Source of the DNA: Virgibacillus_F flavescens
GTDB taxonomy: Bacteria; Bacillota; Bacilli; Bacillales; Amphibacillaceae
DNA: 64,000 bases
Direction of reading: 5' to 3'
Assembly (NCBI RefSeq): GCF_050574275.1
Contig: NZ_CP192260.1
Location: 248,001 to 312,000 of the forward strand
Below the pieces are notes generated by a model, which ran no database searches, had not been told where the DNA came from, and worked only from the letters and a program-made list of their open reading frames with translations. Each line of letters opens with the position of its first letter. The first letter of the stretch is position 1. Shown in pieces: positions 1-8,335 of this stretch. The translations under genes were made by a program, and so were the position numbers.

Positions 1-713
1 ACGACATGTACGGAAGATGTTTCGAAAAAGCCTTTATCGTTACTTAAAATCTTCAAATCGTATTTGTTAAACATCGTGTGTGGGCGCCATCCAAAGAACA
101 TTACTGGCTTTTCTTGTTTGATTAGACGAGTTGCCTGAGCCATCATTCCGCCTTCAGACGAGTTAACCTGTTTAAGATCAAGGTTATACGCCTTAATCAT
201 TTCATTCGATTGTTTTGTTGCGCTTGCACCTTTTTCAATACCAAACATTTTGTTATTGAACATATCTTCTTTACCCTTCAAATCACTTACTGAATTGATA
301 TTCTCCATATAGGCAGGTACAACCCAGCCAGTTTTTGCTTCAGGGTAGCTTACCGCTGTATCGTCAAGCTTATCACCGAATTTTTCCATATATTTGTTGT
401 GCATTGGGAACCAGCTATCCATGAATACATCTAAGTCGCCACGGGAAAGTCCCATAAATACGCCACCAACATTAGCTTTTGTTTGTTTTACTTCGTAGCC
501 CATGTCTTTCAGAATCAGACTTGCAATTTCAGTCGGGGGAACTGTACTTGTCCATGGCGTTACACCAAAGTCAATTGTTACATTTTTATTGTTGGTGTCT
601 CCTGACTTTTCTTGACCAGATTCATTCTCTGATGCTGATTCATTACCAGCAGAACAACCAAACATAATTACTAAAATTGATGCCATCATTACACTTAATA
701 CAATTTTTTTCAT
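1..713 (-). CDS. opuAC: Glycine betaine ABC transporter substrate-binding lipoprotein (partial)
   Basis: This is the extracellular binding protein of an OpuA-type osmoprotectant importer. The start is ATG at 713 behind a good AAAGGAG site. The N-terminus is a lipoprotein signal with lipobox IMFGC, so the mature protein is tethered to the outer face of the membrane. An Asn/Ser/Glu-rich linker follows, then the OpuAC fold with the substrate-pocket type stretches DFGVTPWTS and FMDSWFPMHNKY. The 3' end lies beyond the window (about 237 codons seen, against about 290 usual). It is last in the opuAA-opuAB-opuAC operon, 32 bases after opuAB. Function is assigned from family and context; betaine is the likely ligand. 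Confidence 0.93.
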   Translation of the reverse strand, partial: MKKIVLSVMMASILVIMFGCSAGNESASENESGQEKSGDTNNKNVTIDFGVTPWTSTVPPTEIASLILKDMGYEVKQTKANVGGVFMGLSRGDLDVFMDSWFPMHNKYMEKFGDKLDDTAVSYPEAKTGWVVPAYMENINSVSDLKGKEDMFNNKMFGIEKGASATKQSNEMIKAYNLDLKQVNSSEGGMMAQATRLIKQEKPVMFFGWRPHTMFNKYDLKILSNDKGFFETSSVHV

Positions 714-745
714 ACGAATACGCTCCTTTTATTAATTTAATAAGT

Positions 746-1576
746 TTATACTTTTTGACCAATTCCTTGGGTAACGCGGTCAAGAATGATTGCAAGAACC
801 ACAATTCCTAATCCGCCTGTTAGCCCAAGACCAACGTTAACATTGGAAATACCCGCTAACACGGTAGACCCAAGTCCAGGCGCTCCAATCATTGAAGCAA
901 TAACTGCCATTGACAGCGCTAGCATAATCGTCTGGTTAATACCAGCCATGATCGTCGGCACTGCCATTGGCAGCTGCACCTTGAATAAAAGCTGCCATGA
1001 GGTTGACCCAAACGCTCTTGAAGCTTCTACCACATCACCTGGAACCTGTTGGATTCCAAGCGTGGTCATACGAACAGCCGGTGGTGTGGCAAATACAAAT
1101 GTCGCGATAACCGCAGGCACACCACCTAGTCCAAATAATAGAATCGCAGGAATTAAATACACAAAACTTGGCAATGTCTGCATAAAGTCCAGGATCGGTC
1201 TTGTGATTTTATTAATAACTTCATTAACCGCACTTAAAATCCCAATCGGAATACCGATGATTACCGAAATTAGCGTTGCGACAAATACTACCGCAATAGT
1301 CTGCATTGCAGCAGCCCATAAATCCACTGACCCTAAATAGAAACAACCAATTAGTGTAAATAAGGCTACTCCTTTACCAGCACTCCTCCAACACAAAATG
1401 ACTAATAGAAGCGTAATAAGTTCTGGAGGGATGGTAATTAATAGATTCGTAAATGAAGTAATAAAGGTAGAAAGAATTCCGCTTAATGAATTGAAAAATC
1501 CACCCATTACGGGAAGCAACCATTCGTTTACAAAACGGTTTGTCCACTCTTCTAATGGAAAGCTGAAATAATTCAT
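746..1576 (-). CDS. opuAB: Glycine betaine/proline ABC transporter permease
   Basis: Membrane subunit of the OpuA osmoprotectant importer, 276 residues, close to the usual length. Several hydrophobic segments span the protein, and the binding-protein-dependent transport signature EASRAFGSTSWQLLFKVQLP (EAA loop, about residues 184-203) docks onto the ATPase. The stretch QTLPSFVYLIPAILLFG is typical of the OpuAB/ProW family. It overlaps opuAA by 4 bases (ATGA), indicating translational coupling, and opuAC follows 32 bases later. It moves betaine or related compounds during osmotic upshift; substrate range is inferred from family. Confidence 0.95.
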   Translation of the reverse strand: MNYFSFPLEEWTNRFVNEWLLPVMGGFFNSLSGILSTFITSFTNLLITIPPELITLLLVILCWRSAGKGVALFTLIGCFYLGSVDLWAAAMQTIAVVFVATLISVIIGIPIGILSAVNEVINKITRPILDFMQTLPSFVYLIPAILLFGLGGVPAVIATFVFATPPAVRMTTLGIQQVPGDVVEASRAFGSTSWQLLFKVQLPMAVPTIMAGINQTIMLALSMAVIASMIGAPGLGSTVLAGISNVNVGLGLTGGLGIVVLAIILDRVTQGIGQKV

Positions 1577-2775
1577 GATGTGACCTCCTCTTCCTTTTCC
1601 TTACCGAGAACTAGTCCGGAAAGAATAGATACACGTGAAATAATTCCAACTAATTTCCCGTCATCTATTACGGTAATTGGATATTTAGTCTGTGCTGCAA
1701 TTCCTATTAAGTCATTCAATGGTGTATCTGGAGCTGTGGCATGAATCTCATCCCGGAGTAAAAACTCTTCCATTGATATTTTTTCTTTATAGGCTTTAAT
1801 TGCATCATCAATTGTAAGCAAACCTTCAAAATTATTATCACGGTCAACTACAAAAATACTGGATGCTCCAACCTCTTCCATTTTTCGAACTGCCATCCGA
1901 GGGCCATCTTTAAAGGTGGTTAATACCTCAGGCTTTCTCATTACGTTAGATGCCTCAAGTATCTTGGAACGATCCACATCTTTCACAAAGTTTGAAACGT
2001 AATCGTTTGCAGGATTTTCGAGAATATCTTCTGAAGTTCCAATTTGAACGATACGACCGTCTTTCATAATCGCAATCCGATCACCCAGCTTTAACGCCTC
2101 ATCCAAATCATGCGTAATGAAAAGTACCGTCTTTCCTAGTTTCTTCTGTAGATTTAATAGTTCGTCCTGCATGTCTTTTCGAATCAAAGGATCAAGCGCA
2201 CTAAAAGCTTCATCCATAAGCAAAATATCGGTATCGTTGGCGAGTGCTCGTGCTAATCCTACTCGTTGCTGCATACCACCACTTAACTCATCAGGAGAAC
2301 TGTCCTCGTATCCTTTGAGTCCTACATCTAAAATTGATTGACGAGCTTTTTCTTCTCTTTCCTGCTTATTCACCTTTTGAATTTCCAGTCCGTATGCTAC
2401 GTTTTCCAACACACTGCGATGTGGAAACAGCCCAAACTTTTGGAAAACCATACCAAGTTTTTTACGTCGTGTTTCAATAAGCTTACGTTTATCCATTTTG
2501 GTAATATCCTCACCATCAATGTAAACACTGCCATCCGTAGGCTCAATTAAACGATTGACCAAACGGATTAACGTTGATTTCCCGCTGCCTGACAGTCCCA
2601 TAATGACGAAAAACTCACCAGGCTTGACTGAAAAAGAGGATTGATTAACCCCGACAGTCATTCCCGTTTCATCTAAAATTTCATCTTTTTGCTCCCCATG
2701 CTTTAAACGTTTTAACGCTTGCTGAGGATGGGAACCAAAGATTTTTGTCAAATTGTTCACTTCAATCTTATTCAA
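1573..2775 (-). CDS. opuAA: Glycine betaine/proline ABC transporter ATP-binding protein with CBS domains
   Basis: The 400-residue ATPase of the OpuA importer, which hydrolyses ATP on the inner face of the membrane. Walker A is GLSGSGKST (about 59-67), the ABC signature LSGGMQQRV, Walker B ILLMDEAFSALDP, and the switch His is in FITHD. Two C-terminal CBS domains (about 270-390) are present, which in OpuA proteins sense ionic strength. The start is TTG at 2775, set by a strong AGGAGGAG site a few bases upstream. It is first in the operon, with a long 5' leader that contains operator-like palindromes (2940-2990). Confidence 0.95.
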   Translation of the reverse strand: MNKIEVNNLTKIFGSHPQQALKRLKHGEQKDEILDETGMTVGVNQSSFSVKPGEFFVIMGLSGSGKSTLIRLVNRLIEPTDGSVYIDGEDITKMDKRKLIETRRKKLGMVFQKFGLFPHRSVLENVAYGLEIQKVNKQEREEKARQSILDVGLKGYEDSSPDELSGGMQQRVGLARALANDTDILLMDEAFSALDPLIRKDMQDELLNLQKKLGKTVLFITHDLDEALKLGDRIAIMKDGRIVQIGTSEDILENPANDYVSNFVKDVDRSKILEASNVMRKPEVLTTFKDGPRMAVRKMEEVGASSIFVVDRDNNFEGLLTIDDAIKAYKEKISMEEFLLRDEIHATAPDTPLNDLIGIAAQTKYPITVIDDGKLVGIISRVSILSGLVLGKEKEEEVTS

Positions 2776-2939
2776 ATTCTTCTCCTCCTCTGTACCTATT
2801 AATTCAAGACTTATATATTTATATAAATTTGCAATTGAATAGAAAAGGAAAGACTTTCTATCTCTGCTGACCCAGAATAACTACTATTCCAGGAACTTTT
2901 ATTATTCTTGAATGGGTATTCAAAATAATCTTTAACTTT

Positions 2940-3000
2940 ACCAACCAGACGGTATTCTTTAGGCAGCTATTACTGTACCATCTAGACGGTTTTTTGACAA
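2940..3000 (-). promoter_or_regulatory. Candidate repressed promoter of opuA with two operator-like palindromes
   Basis: On the minus strand a -35 TTGTCA (3000-2995) is followed after exactly 17 bases by TACAGT (2977-2972). The spacer is filled by a 14-bp near-palindrome, ACCGTCTAGATGGT read on the minus strand (2977-2990), and a second copy, ACCGTCTGGTTGGT, lies at 2940-2953, just past the expected start site. Paired sites over a promoter spacer and the +1 region are typical of TetR-family repression. No regulator gene is nearby. The promoter would give an opuA leader of about 190 bases. Assignment is inference from pattern. Confidence 0.45.
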
Positions 3001-3083
3001 CCCTTGCTCGTTTAAAGGTCTGCATGAAAGCTCCTTGAACCATTGATGGAACGGACTAAAAAACTACTCCATGTATTTCAATT

Positions 3084-3132
3084 TAAAAAAACCGGCATTC
3101 GCGTCGTCTTTAATAGCGGATACCGAGTTTTT
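3084..3132. terminator. Possible bidirectional terminator hairpin
   Basis: An A-run, an imperfect stem (CCGGCATTCGC pairing with GCGGATACCG) and a T-run flank a 12-base loop. It lies upstream of the opuA promoter and insulates it from the repeats beyond. No gene obviously ends here, so its client transcript is unknown. Confidence 0.4.
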
Positions 3133-3335
3133 ACTTATACCAACATTTGCTCTAAAGCTTTATACGTATAACTCAATTATCACAGAATAAAATTAGGTGA
3201 TTCTCCCAGCAACAGTTGAATATCTCGCAATCCTTTTTCGTAGTGACACAAATTCACTATACTGCGAATTAACTTCTGTTTGTTTACTCACCGGAAAACA
3301 GACCACGAAGTAACAGCAACGAGATTTCCGCTGCT

Positions 3336-3387
3336 GGCAGTCGCTTTCCGCGGGCGGATGGTGAGCCTCCCGCAGGAGTCGACTGCC
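3336..3387 (+). repeat. Short copy of structured dispersed repeat (family 1, copy a)
   Basis: The core GCTTTCCGCGGGC ... TCCCGCAGGAGTC is bounded by complementary ends GGCAGTC (3336-3342) and GACTGCC (3381-3387). A second overlapping complement, GCGGATGG/CCATCCGC, extends past the right end. It is a version of the copy at 43715 lacking about 42 internal bases. Flanking sequence (about 3309-3335 and to 3400) is also shared with that locus. Spurious reading frames here are not genes. Confidence 0.75.
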
Positions 3388-3510
3388 ATCCGCTCCAATC
3401 ACTTGTCGGGATATAGATGATATTAAATTGGATAGCGCACAATCAAATTCACTACTTAGTCTACTGAAAAAGAGATAGATTCTAAAATTACGTTATCTCA
3501 CCTTAACCTA

Positions 3511-3637
3511 GCATCATCGAATTCACGAGACTCCTGCGGGAACAGCGCGAGCTGAAGATCTAAGCAGGAAAGCGGTTTTTGCTTATCCGAGGAAGCTGAA
3601 GCCGTGCCCGCGGAAAGCGAAGTGAAATCGACGATGC
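3511..3637 (-). repeat. Full-length structured dispersed repeat (family 1, copy b)
   Basis: This 127-bp unit has the same core as copy a in the opposite orientation (CTCCTGCGGGAACAGCGC ... GCCCGCGGAAAGCGAAG). Its ends are complementary: GCATCATCGAATTCA (3511-3525) and TGAAATCGACGATGC (3623-3637). The same 127-bp length is seen at 59072-59198 with different but again self-complementary ends. After it, at about 3715, comes a TTACGTCGCAG tail that follows all three minus-strand copies. The rest of 2776-3934 shows no gene. Confidence 0.8.
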
Positions 3638-3833
3638 GATCGCAGATCCACTTATTTCGTATTCCTTGTAACTTTTCAGTGGCCAGCAAGTAATTTAATT
3701 CTGTAGAAAGTGTATGTTACGTCGCAGTTTATATCTACTACGACAAAAGTAACTAATAGCATGTAAAAACCTCAAGTGGACTAGGGGTTGGAGCAAGACA
3801 GACAAATATAAATATCTTATACATTCTTATCTT

Positions 3834-3875
3834 TCAAAAAAAGCACCTAAGAACTGTTTCTTCTTAAGTGCTTTC
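3834..3875 (-). terminator. Rho-independent terminator of the amidase gene
   Basis: Read on the minus strand, AAGCACTTAAGAAG pairs with a nearly complementary arm ending in AGGTGCTT, followed by seven T. It lies about 60 bases past the amidase stop codon. Confidence 0.85.
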
Positions 3876-3934
3876 TAAAACTTTCGCTATTAACTATTGA
3901 CAGATAAGCCAAGTTTTCTTATGAGAATTTTTTA

Positions 3935-4981
3935 TTATAACTTCCCTTTATTTAGTCTTCTTTGCAGCTCCATGATAACTAGCGATGGCTTGCTAATAAA
4001 TCCATCTATTGGTGTGCCTAGCCGTTTTTGTAAAGCTGTAATTGTAATTCGCCCTATATACCCATCTTCTTTCACACCTAACCACCTTTGCAACGCTTTG
4101 ATCACTAGGGATGGTTTACTTATCACACCATCTACCGGAGTATTGAAGTAATTCTGTAATGCAGAGATGGTGTTAACTCCAAAGTAACCATCTACATCTA
4201 ATTTACTTTTTGGCTTAGCATTCTTTAAAGCTTTTTGAGTTATCGGACCATAAAAACCATCTACTATTAAACCACGATCAGATTGGAATTTCTTAACTGC
4301 TTTTTCAGTCACTGGGCCGTACGAACCATCAGCACCGAACCCACCTAAATCATAACCAAGTTCTATTAATTTTCGTTGCATAACTTTTACATCTTCACCA
4401 CGATCACCACGCATTAGGTAATTGCGATCTGGATTAATTTCAACATTCCAGTTATCAAGGTAATACTGCACATCACTTATAAATTCACTCCATGTAATTC
4501 CATGGGGAGTTAACCAACTTTGTGGATCATTTCTGCGTTGTGGATCCAGCACGCTATGAGAAACAATATGCTCCTTGGGATTCTTGTTAAATTTAGTACA
4601 CAAGAAAGCAAAATACCATCTATAACGGTCATAAGATTTCGAAAAATCATCCGTCCTGCAAAGTTCTACACCTATAGCTGCATCGTTAGCATCATCGCCA
4701 TAAAGCATGTTGTCAATTGTTTTCTGATATTGAACATGCCAGGCTTTTTCGTCCAACGGAATAATCTCTAATATTTTTGTTGAGTCTATCATAGTATGAG
4801 CAGAAGCTTGAAATGTAATATTTTGAAAATACGTATAATGATTATCTGCAGTCGCTCCATTATTAGCTGTTTCATGTGCGACAAAAAATTCAGGATCACC
4901 ACTTTCTAACTTTTCACCACTTCTCGCTAATTCATTTGTAATATAACGTCTTTCAATTTTATACTTATCTTTAATTGCCAT
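3935..4981 (-). CDS. N-acetylmuramoyl-L-alanine amidase with peptidoglycan-binding repeats
   Basis: Peptidoglycan hydrolase of the amidase_2/PGRP type, cleaving the lactyl amide between MurNAc and the stem peptide. Residues about 20-165 form the catalytic domain: zinc-ligand style residues occur in FVAHETAN, the central AWHVQYQ and the later HSVLDPQRRNDPQ motif. The C-terminal half carries repeated peptidoglycan-binding modules (GDRGEDVKVMQRKLIELGYD, then VDGYFG, GVKEDGYIG and ISKPSLVI units). No signal peptide is visible, as in phage-type endolysins and B. subtilis XlyA/CwlA relatives, so it may be a prophage-derived or holin-dependent enzyme. No other phage genes are nearby. Confidence 0.88.
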   Translation of the reverse strand: MAIKDKYKIERRYITNELARSGEKLESGDPEFFVAHETANNGATADNHYTYFQNITFQASAHTMIDSTKILEIIPLDEKAWHVQYQKTIDNMLYGDDANDAAIGVELCRTDDFSKSYDRYRWYFAFLCTKFNKNPKEHIVSHSVLDPQRRNDPQSWLTPHGITWSEFISDVQYYLDNWNVEINPDRNYLMRGDRGEDVKVMQRKLIELGYDLGGFGADGSYGPVTEKAVKKFQSDRGLIVDGFYGPITQKALKNAKPKSKLDVDGYFGVNTISALQNYFNTPVDGVISKPSLVIKALQRWLGVKEDGYIGRITITALQKRLGTPIDGFISKPSLVIMELQRRLNKGKL

Positions 4982-5278
4982 ACTTTTTTCATACCCTTTC
5001 TTATCACAACCATTTTCTTTTCCACATTAGTGATCCATTCAGTATATGTGTACAAGCAAGAAGCCGATTGTTCGATATAACCAGTCGTTAAGCCTCTTTT
5101 AATCTGACGAAATACGCAATAGAAAAATATACCTGACTATTTTTGATCAATTACTCTTATCTAACACAGCAGGAAGTTGTTGATATGTATCATCCCAAAA
5201 TGGTGATAGATATCACTACATATATGCCTTCTGATAAAGTATCTTTTAGTAGAATTCTTCTGCAGAAGGATGTTACTT

Positions 5279-5340
5279 AGAAAACTTAGCTTATCGCCAA
5301 TCCTCAGTGCCTTAGTTGCACTTATGCAGTAAGAAAGGAT
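5279..5340 (+). repeat. Dispersed repeat family 2, copy a (truncated), in the 4982-5350 gap
   Basis: Contains the conserved string CTTAGTTGCACTTATGCAGT followed by AAGAAAGGAT, and a degenerate form of the upstream hairpin. The right-hand hairpin arm found in other copies is missing, and the GTAAGAAAGGAT portion now sits directly upstream of the next gene, where it could act as its ribosome-binding site. Related copies are at 15590, 45701, 51941 and 52225. Nothing else is evident between 4982 and 5350. Confidence 0.7.
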
Positions 5341-5350
5341 GAGATGACAT

Positions 5351-6016
5351 TTGTACGGAATCAAAAAGAAGTCTTGGCCACAAAAGTTAACGATTATGGG
5401 AAGTGAGTTCCTGTTCCTGCTAGTGGTGGTTTGGTTCTTATTTCTAGATGGCAACCACTACTTGCAACTGTCTGATGGTAATGTGAACCGAAATGTTATC
5501 TTGTTTATTTTTTGTTTGATTGTATTTTTACGAATGAATGGGATGATGATTTTTTTATTAAAACGCGGGATTACATGGGGGGAAGCTGGAGGCGTGATCG
5601 GTGCGTTTGCTGTATATTATTTAGGGTTTTCTTTTTTAGGTGGGACCACTGACATAGATTTAGATGGGATCGACTGGATTGCAGTAGCGCTATTCCTGAC
5701 AGGATCGCTGATTAACACAGGGTCCGAAGTATTACGACATCAATGGAAAAAGGACAGCCAGAATAAGAAGAAACTTTATACTGGCTGTCTTTTCCGCTAT
5801 GCCATCCATATCAACTATTTTGGAGATTTCGTATGGGTATCCGGATTTGCTTTATTAACCCGAAATCTATGGGCCGGTTTGATTCCAGTATTCTTAGGCA
5901 TCATGTTTATTTTCCTTAATATCCCTCAACACGATCAGTACCTACGAGAGAAATACGGAACTGCCTTTGAAGCGTATGAAAAGAAGACCAAAAAGTTTTT
6001 CCCTTTCATATATTAA
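5351..6016 (+). CDS. Integral membrane protein, DUF1295/isoprenylcysteine methyltransferase-like
   Basis: A 221-residue protein with about six hydrophobic segments. The C-terminal part LFRYAIHINYFGDFVWVSGF ... REKYGTAFEAYEKKTKKFFP matches the layout of the steroid 5-alpha-reductase/isoprenylcysteine carboxyl methyltransferase-like fold (DUF1295), whose members reduce or methylate lipids. The substrate cannot be told from sequence. The start is TTG at 5351, and the only SD-like sequence (AGAAAGGATGAG) belongs to a dispersed repeat. It is followed by a small membrane protein and a DesK/DesR-like system on the same strand, so a membrane-lipid role is plausible. Confidence 0.75.
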   Translation: MYGIKKKSWPQKLTIMGSEFLFLLVVVWFLFLDGNHYLQLSDGNVNRNVILFIFCLIVFLRMNGMMIFLLKRGITWGEAGGVIGAFAVYYLGFSFLGGTTDIDLDGIDWIAVALFLTGSLINTGSEVLRHQWKKDSQNKKKLYTGCLFRYAIHINYFGDFVWVSGFALLTRNLWAGLIPVFLGIMFIFLNIPQHDQYLREKYGTAFEAYEKKTKKFFPFIY

Positions 6017-6125
6017 CGGACTTGAATATGATATATATCACTCAAAAATCCTGATATTCATGACTAACAAGGATCCCCTCCCTAACGTAAGCTAAAAGTA
6101 CAAATTCTAATACGAGGTGAAAATA

Positions 6126-6527
6126 ATGAAAAAAAGTGTACTTACAGGATTAACGGTAGGGATTCTAGCAGGAATAGCAGGATTGGTAACGGAATATGTA
6201 ATGGAAAAAACAACGGGACTCTCTTTCGAGGAACTAACGCCAGTTTCCATAATGCTCTCTTGCATAATCACAAATATTGCCGGGGCTATTATTTTTCAAA
6301 AATTGGATAAAAAGGCATCCAGAAGCCGTTTTTACTATGGTATAGTGGTGGGGACAGTGACGTTCTTCACTACCCTCAATACCATCGCGAATCCCCCGCA
6401 GGAACAGTTTGGGGTTGTTGCCCACCCGGTTCATTTGGTGGTAGCACTCCTGTCCTTCTGCTTAATCCCTAGCTGGATGAAGAAAAATAACAAAGCGCAG
6501 GATAATTCAACTGCAAAAGCAATTTAA
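6126..6527 (+). CDS. Small integral membrane protein of unknown function
   Basis: About 133 residues with four predicted membrane segments (about 5-25, 40-58, 72-90, 100-118) and a basic C-terminal tail. I do not recognise the family. ATG at 6126 is preferred over an upstream GTG because the SD GAGGTGA lies five bases before it and overlaps the GTG. It lies 40 bases before the histidine kinase gene, suggesting one transcript with the two-component system. Confidence 0.7.
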   Translation: MKKSVLTGLTVGILAGIAGLVTEYVMEKTTGLSFEELTPVSIMLSCIITNIAGAIIFQKLDKKASRSRFYYGIVVGTVTFFTTLNTIANPPQEQFGVVAHPVHLVVALLSFCLIPSWMKKNNKAQDNSTAKAI

Positions 6528-6567
6528 TGGAAAAAACTTACGGAAAGGGAAATTGGAGGTAATGCTA

Positions 6568-7665
6568 TTGCTACCACTGCAAGCATTAAAGAAAAACAGA
6601 CAGTCCACACTACTACTGATGCTGGTACTTCCAGCGATTTACTTGTTATTAGGACCCTATGACCAGGCGTGGGTCATCAACATGTGCTTGTTTGCCGCCT
6701 TGGCTTTTTGCTACTGGCAGAGTATTACCCACCCCCCTTACCGAAAAGTGTTCATCGTTCTGCAACTCTTAATCGTTGCAGTATATGGATATCTCTATTC
6801 ACCGTGGAATATGGTTCTAGCCTTTTACCCCGCGTTGGTGGTTGGGCTGTTTTATGATGAACGTAATATACACCGTTTTGCTGGATTAATCGCCTTAACG
6901 TTTTCATTGTCATTAATTGCTTATCATGTCCTGCAGGATAAAGAATGGCAGATCTACTGGCTTCCAGTCCTATTGACCACTCTCGCAGTACCTTTTGTTA
7001 TACGGATGCAACGTCAATCCATGGTCATCCATCAGGAACTGAAAACAGCTAACGAAGAAATTACACGTCTCATTAAAAATGAAGAACGGCAGCGTATTTC
7101 CCGAGACCTTCATGATTCAGTCGTGCACACCTTGTCACTGATCACACTAAAGAGTGAATTGATGGAACGGTTGATTAGTGTGGACCAGAAGGAAGCCATC
7201 GAGGAAGCGAAAGTAATTCAAGGGATATCCCGATCGGTCCTACTGCAAATCAGGGAATTAATTAGCGATATGCAGGCTGTCGATATTGAGGAAGAACTCC
7301 GACATGCGGAAGAAGTCTTTGAGTGGGCGAAGGTGTCCTTTCATCATAAAAACCACATCGATATCGACGAAATTTCAACCATCACACGGAACATATTGGG
7401 AATGTGCCTCAGGGAATGTATCACCAATGTACTAAAACATAGCGGCGCTAAACATTGTTCCGTAACACTGGAAGGAGAAGGCAACGCCTATGTCCTTATG
7501 GTCGAAGATAATGGAAAAGGGTTCTCTGCACAGCGCGAAGATAAGCAAAACTTCGGCAGTGGGATCCACGGCATGAAAGAAAGACTCCTATTGATAGGTG
7601 GTACCCTCCAGATTGAATCCAATTCAAATGGATCGAGAACCACGATATCCGTTCCGAAAATGTAA
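6568..7665 (+). CDS. DesK-like sensor histidine kinase
   Basis: Membrane sensor kinase of the HisKA_3 type. The N-terminal half has about five membrane segments, as in the thermosensor DesK. A coiled coil leads to the phosphoacceptor motif RDLHDSVVHTLS (His about 187 counting from the upstream TTG at 6553), then the ATPase domain with N-box RECITNVLKHSG and G-boxes EDNGKGF and GSGIHGMKERL. I place the start at TTG 6568, seven bases after GGAGGT; TTG 6553 and ATG 6562 are worse placed. It pairs with the regulator 17 bases downstream. The B. subtilis partner senses membrane fluidity and controls a desaturase, which is absent here; the signal is therefore an inference. Confidence 0.88.
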   Translation: MLPLQALKKNRQSTLLLMLVLPAIYLLLGPYDQAWVINMCLFAALAFCYWQSITHPPYRKVFIVLQLLIVAVYGYLYSPWNMVLAFYPALVVGLFYDERNIHRFAGLIALTFSLSLIAYHVLQDKEWQIYWLPVLLTTLAVPFVIRMQRQSMVIHQELKTANEEITRLIKNEERQRISRDLHDSVVHTLSLITLKSELMERLISVDQKEAIEEAKVIQGISRSVLLQIRELISDMQAVDIEEELRHAEEVFEWAKVSFHHKNHIDIDEISTITRNILGMCLRECITNVLKHSGAKHCSVTLEGEGNAYVLMVEDNGKGFSAQREDKQNFGSGIHGMKERLLLIGGTLQIESNSNGSRTTISVPKM

Positions 7666-7682
7666 AGAATGGGGAGATGGAA

Positions 7683-8285
7683 ATGAAAATTGTGATAGCG
7701 GAAGACCAGGGTTTGCTGCGGGGCGCAATCAGCCGATTGCTGGGAATGGAAGAAGATATCGAAGTTGTCGGAGAAGCACGTAATGGGAAAGACGTACTTG
7801 AAGTAATCCAAGAAACTCAACCTGATATTGCAGTTTTGGATATTGAAATGCCATTTTTAAGTGGGTTAGAGGTTGCCGAAGTCTTACAAAATAACAATAA
7901 CCCTTGTAAAGTTGCTATCGTTACGACGTTTGCACGAACAGGATACCTGCAAAGAGCAGTCCAGGCAGACGTAAAAGGATATCTTTTAAAAGACACACCC
8001 GTGGCGAAATTAGCACAATCCTTGCGGCAAATACATCAGGGGCAGCGTATCTTTAGTCCACAACTAACATTCGCCTCTTTAAGAGAACATAACCCGTTGA
8101 CCAACAGGGAAAAAGAAATCCTGAAATCCCTTCAGGCTGGGGAATCTGTGAAAGAAATGAGTCAAACGCTTTTCTTATCAGAGGGAACGATCCGAAATTA
8201 CATTTCAGAAATCATGCAAAAACTGGATGCCAAAAACCGAATTGATGCGGTTAGTATCGCAGAGGAAAAAGGATGGCTCTACTAG
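7683..8285 (+). CDS. DesR-like LuxR/NarL-family response regulator
   Basis: A 200-residue regulator with a receiver domain (acidic pocket EDQ near the start, phosphoacceptor Asp in AVLDIEMP at about residue 53, conserved Thr in IVTTFA, Lys in YLLKD) and a C-terminal NarL-type helix-turn-helix (PLTNREKEIL ... GTIRNYISEIMQKL). The receiver and the NRIDAVSIAEEKGW tail closely resemble DesR. ATG at 7683 is chosen because GGGGAG lies six bases upstream and abuts the earlier ATG at 7677. It is expected to be phosphorylated by the adjacent kinase; targets may include this operon. Confidence 0.9.
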   Translation: MKIVIAEDQGLLRGAISRLLGMEEDIEVVGEARNGKDVLEVIQETQPDIAVLDIEMPFLSGLEVAEVLQNNNNPCKVAIVTTFARTGYLQRAVQADVKGYLLKDTPVAKLAQSLRQIHQGQRIFSPQLTFASLREHNPLTNREKEILKSLQAGESVKEMSQTLFLSEGTIRNYISEIMQKLDAKNRIDAVSIAEEKGWLY

Positions 8286-8335
8286 ATTTTTTGTAAGAAT
8301 GATTCAATTATACGTCGAGAGAAGAGGAACATTTT

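Noticed and set aside
786..1340. Plus-strand frame opposite opuAB
   Set aside because: Shadow of a well-supported permease gene; low-complexity product without recognisable domain.
2858..3043. 61-codon frame upstream of opuAA
   Set aside because: It runs through the promoter/operator palindromes and its product has no recognisable domain.
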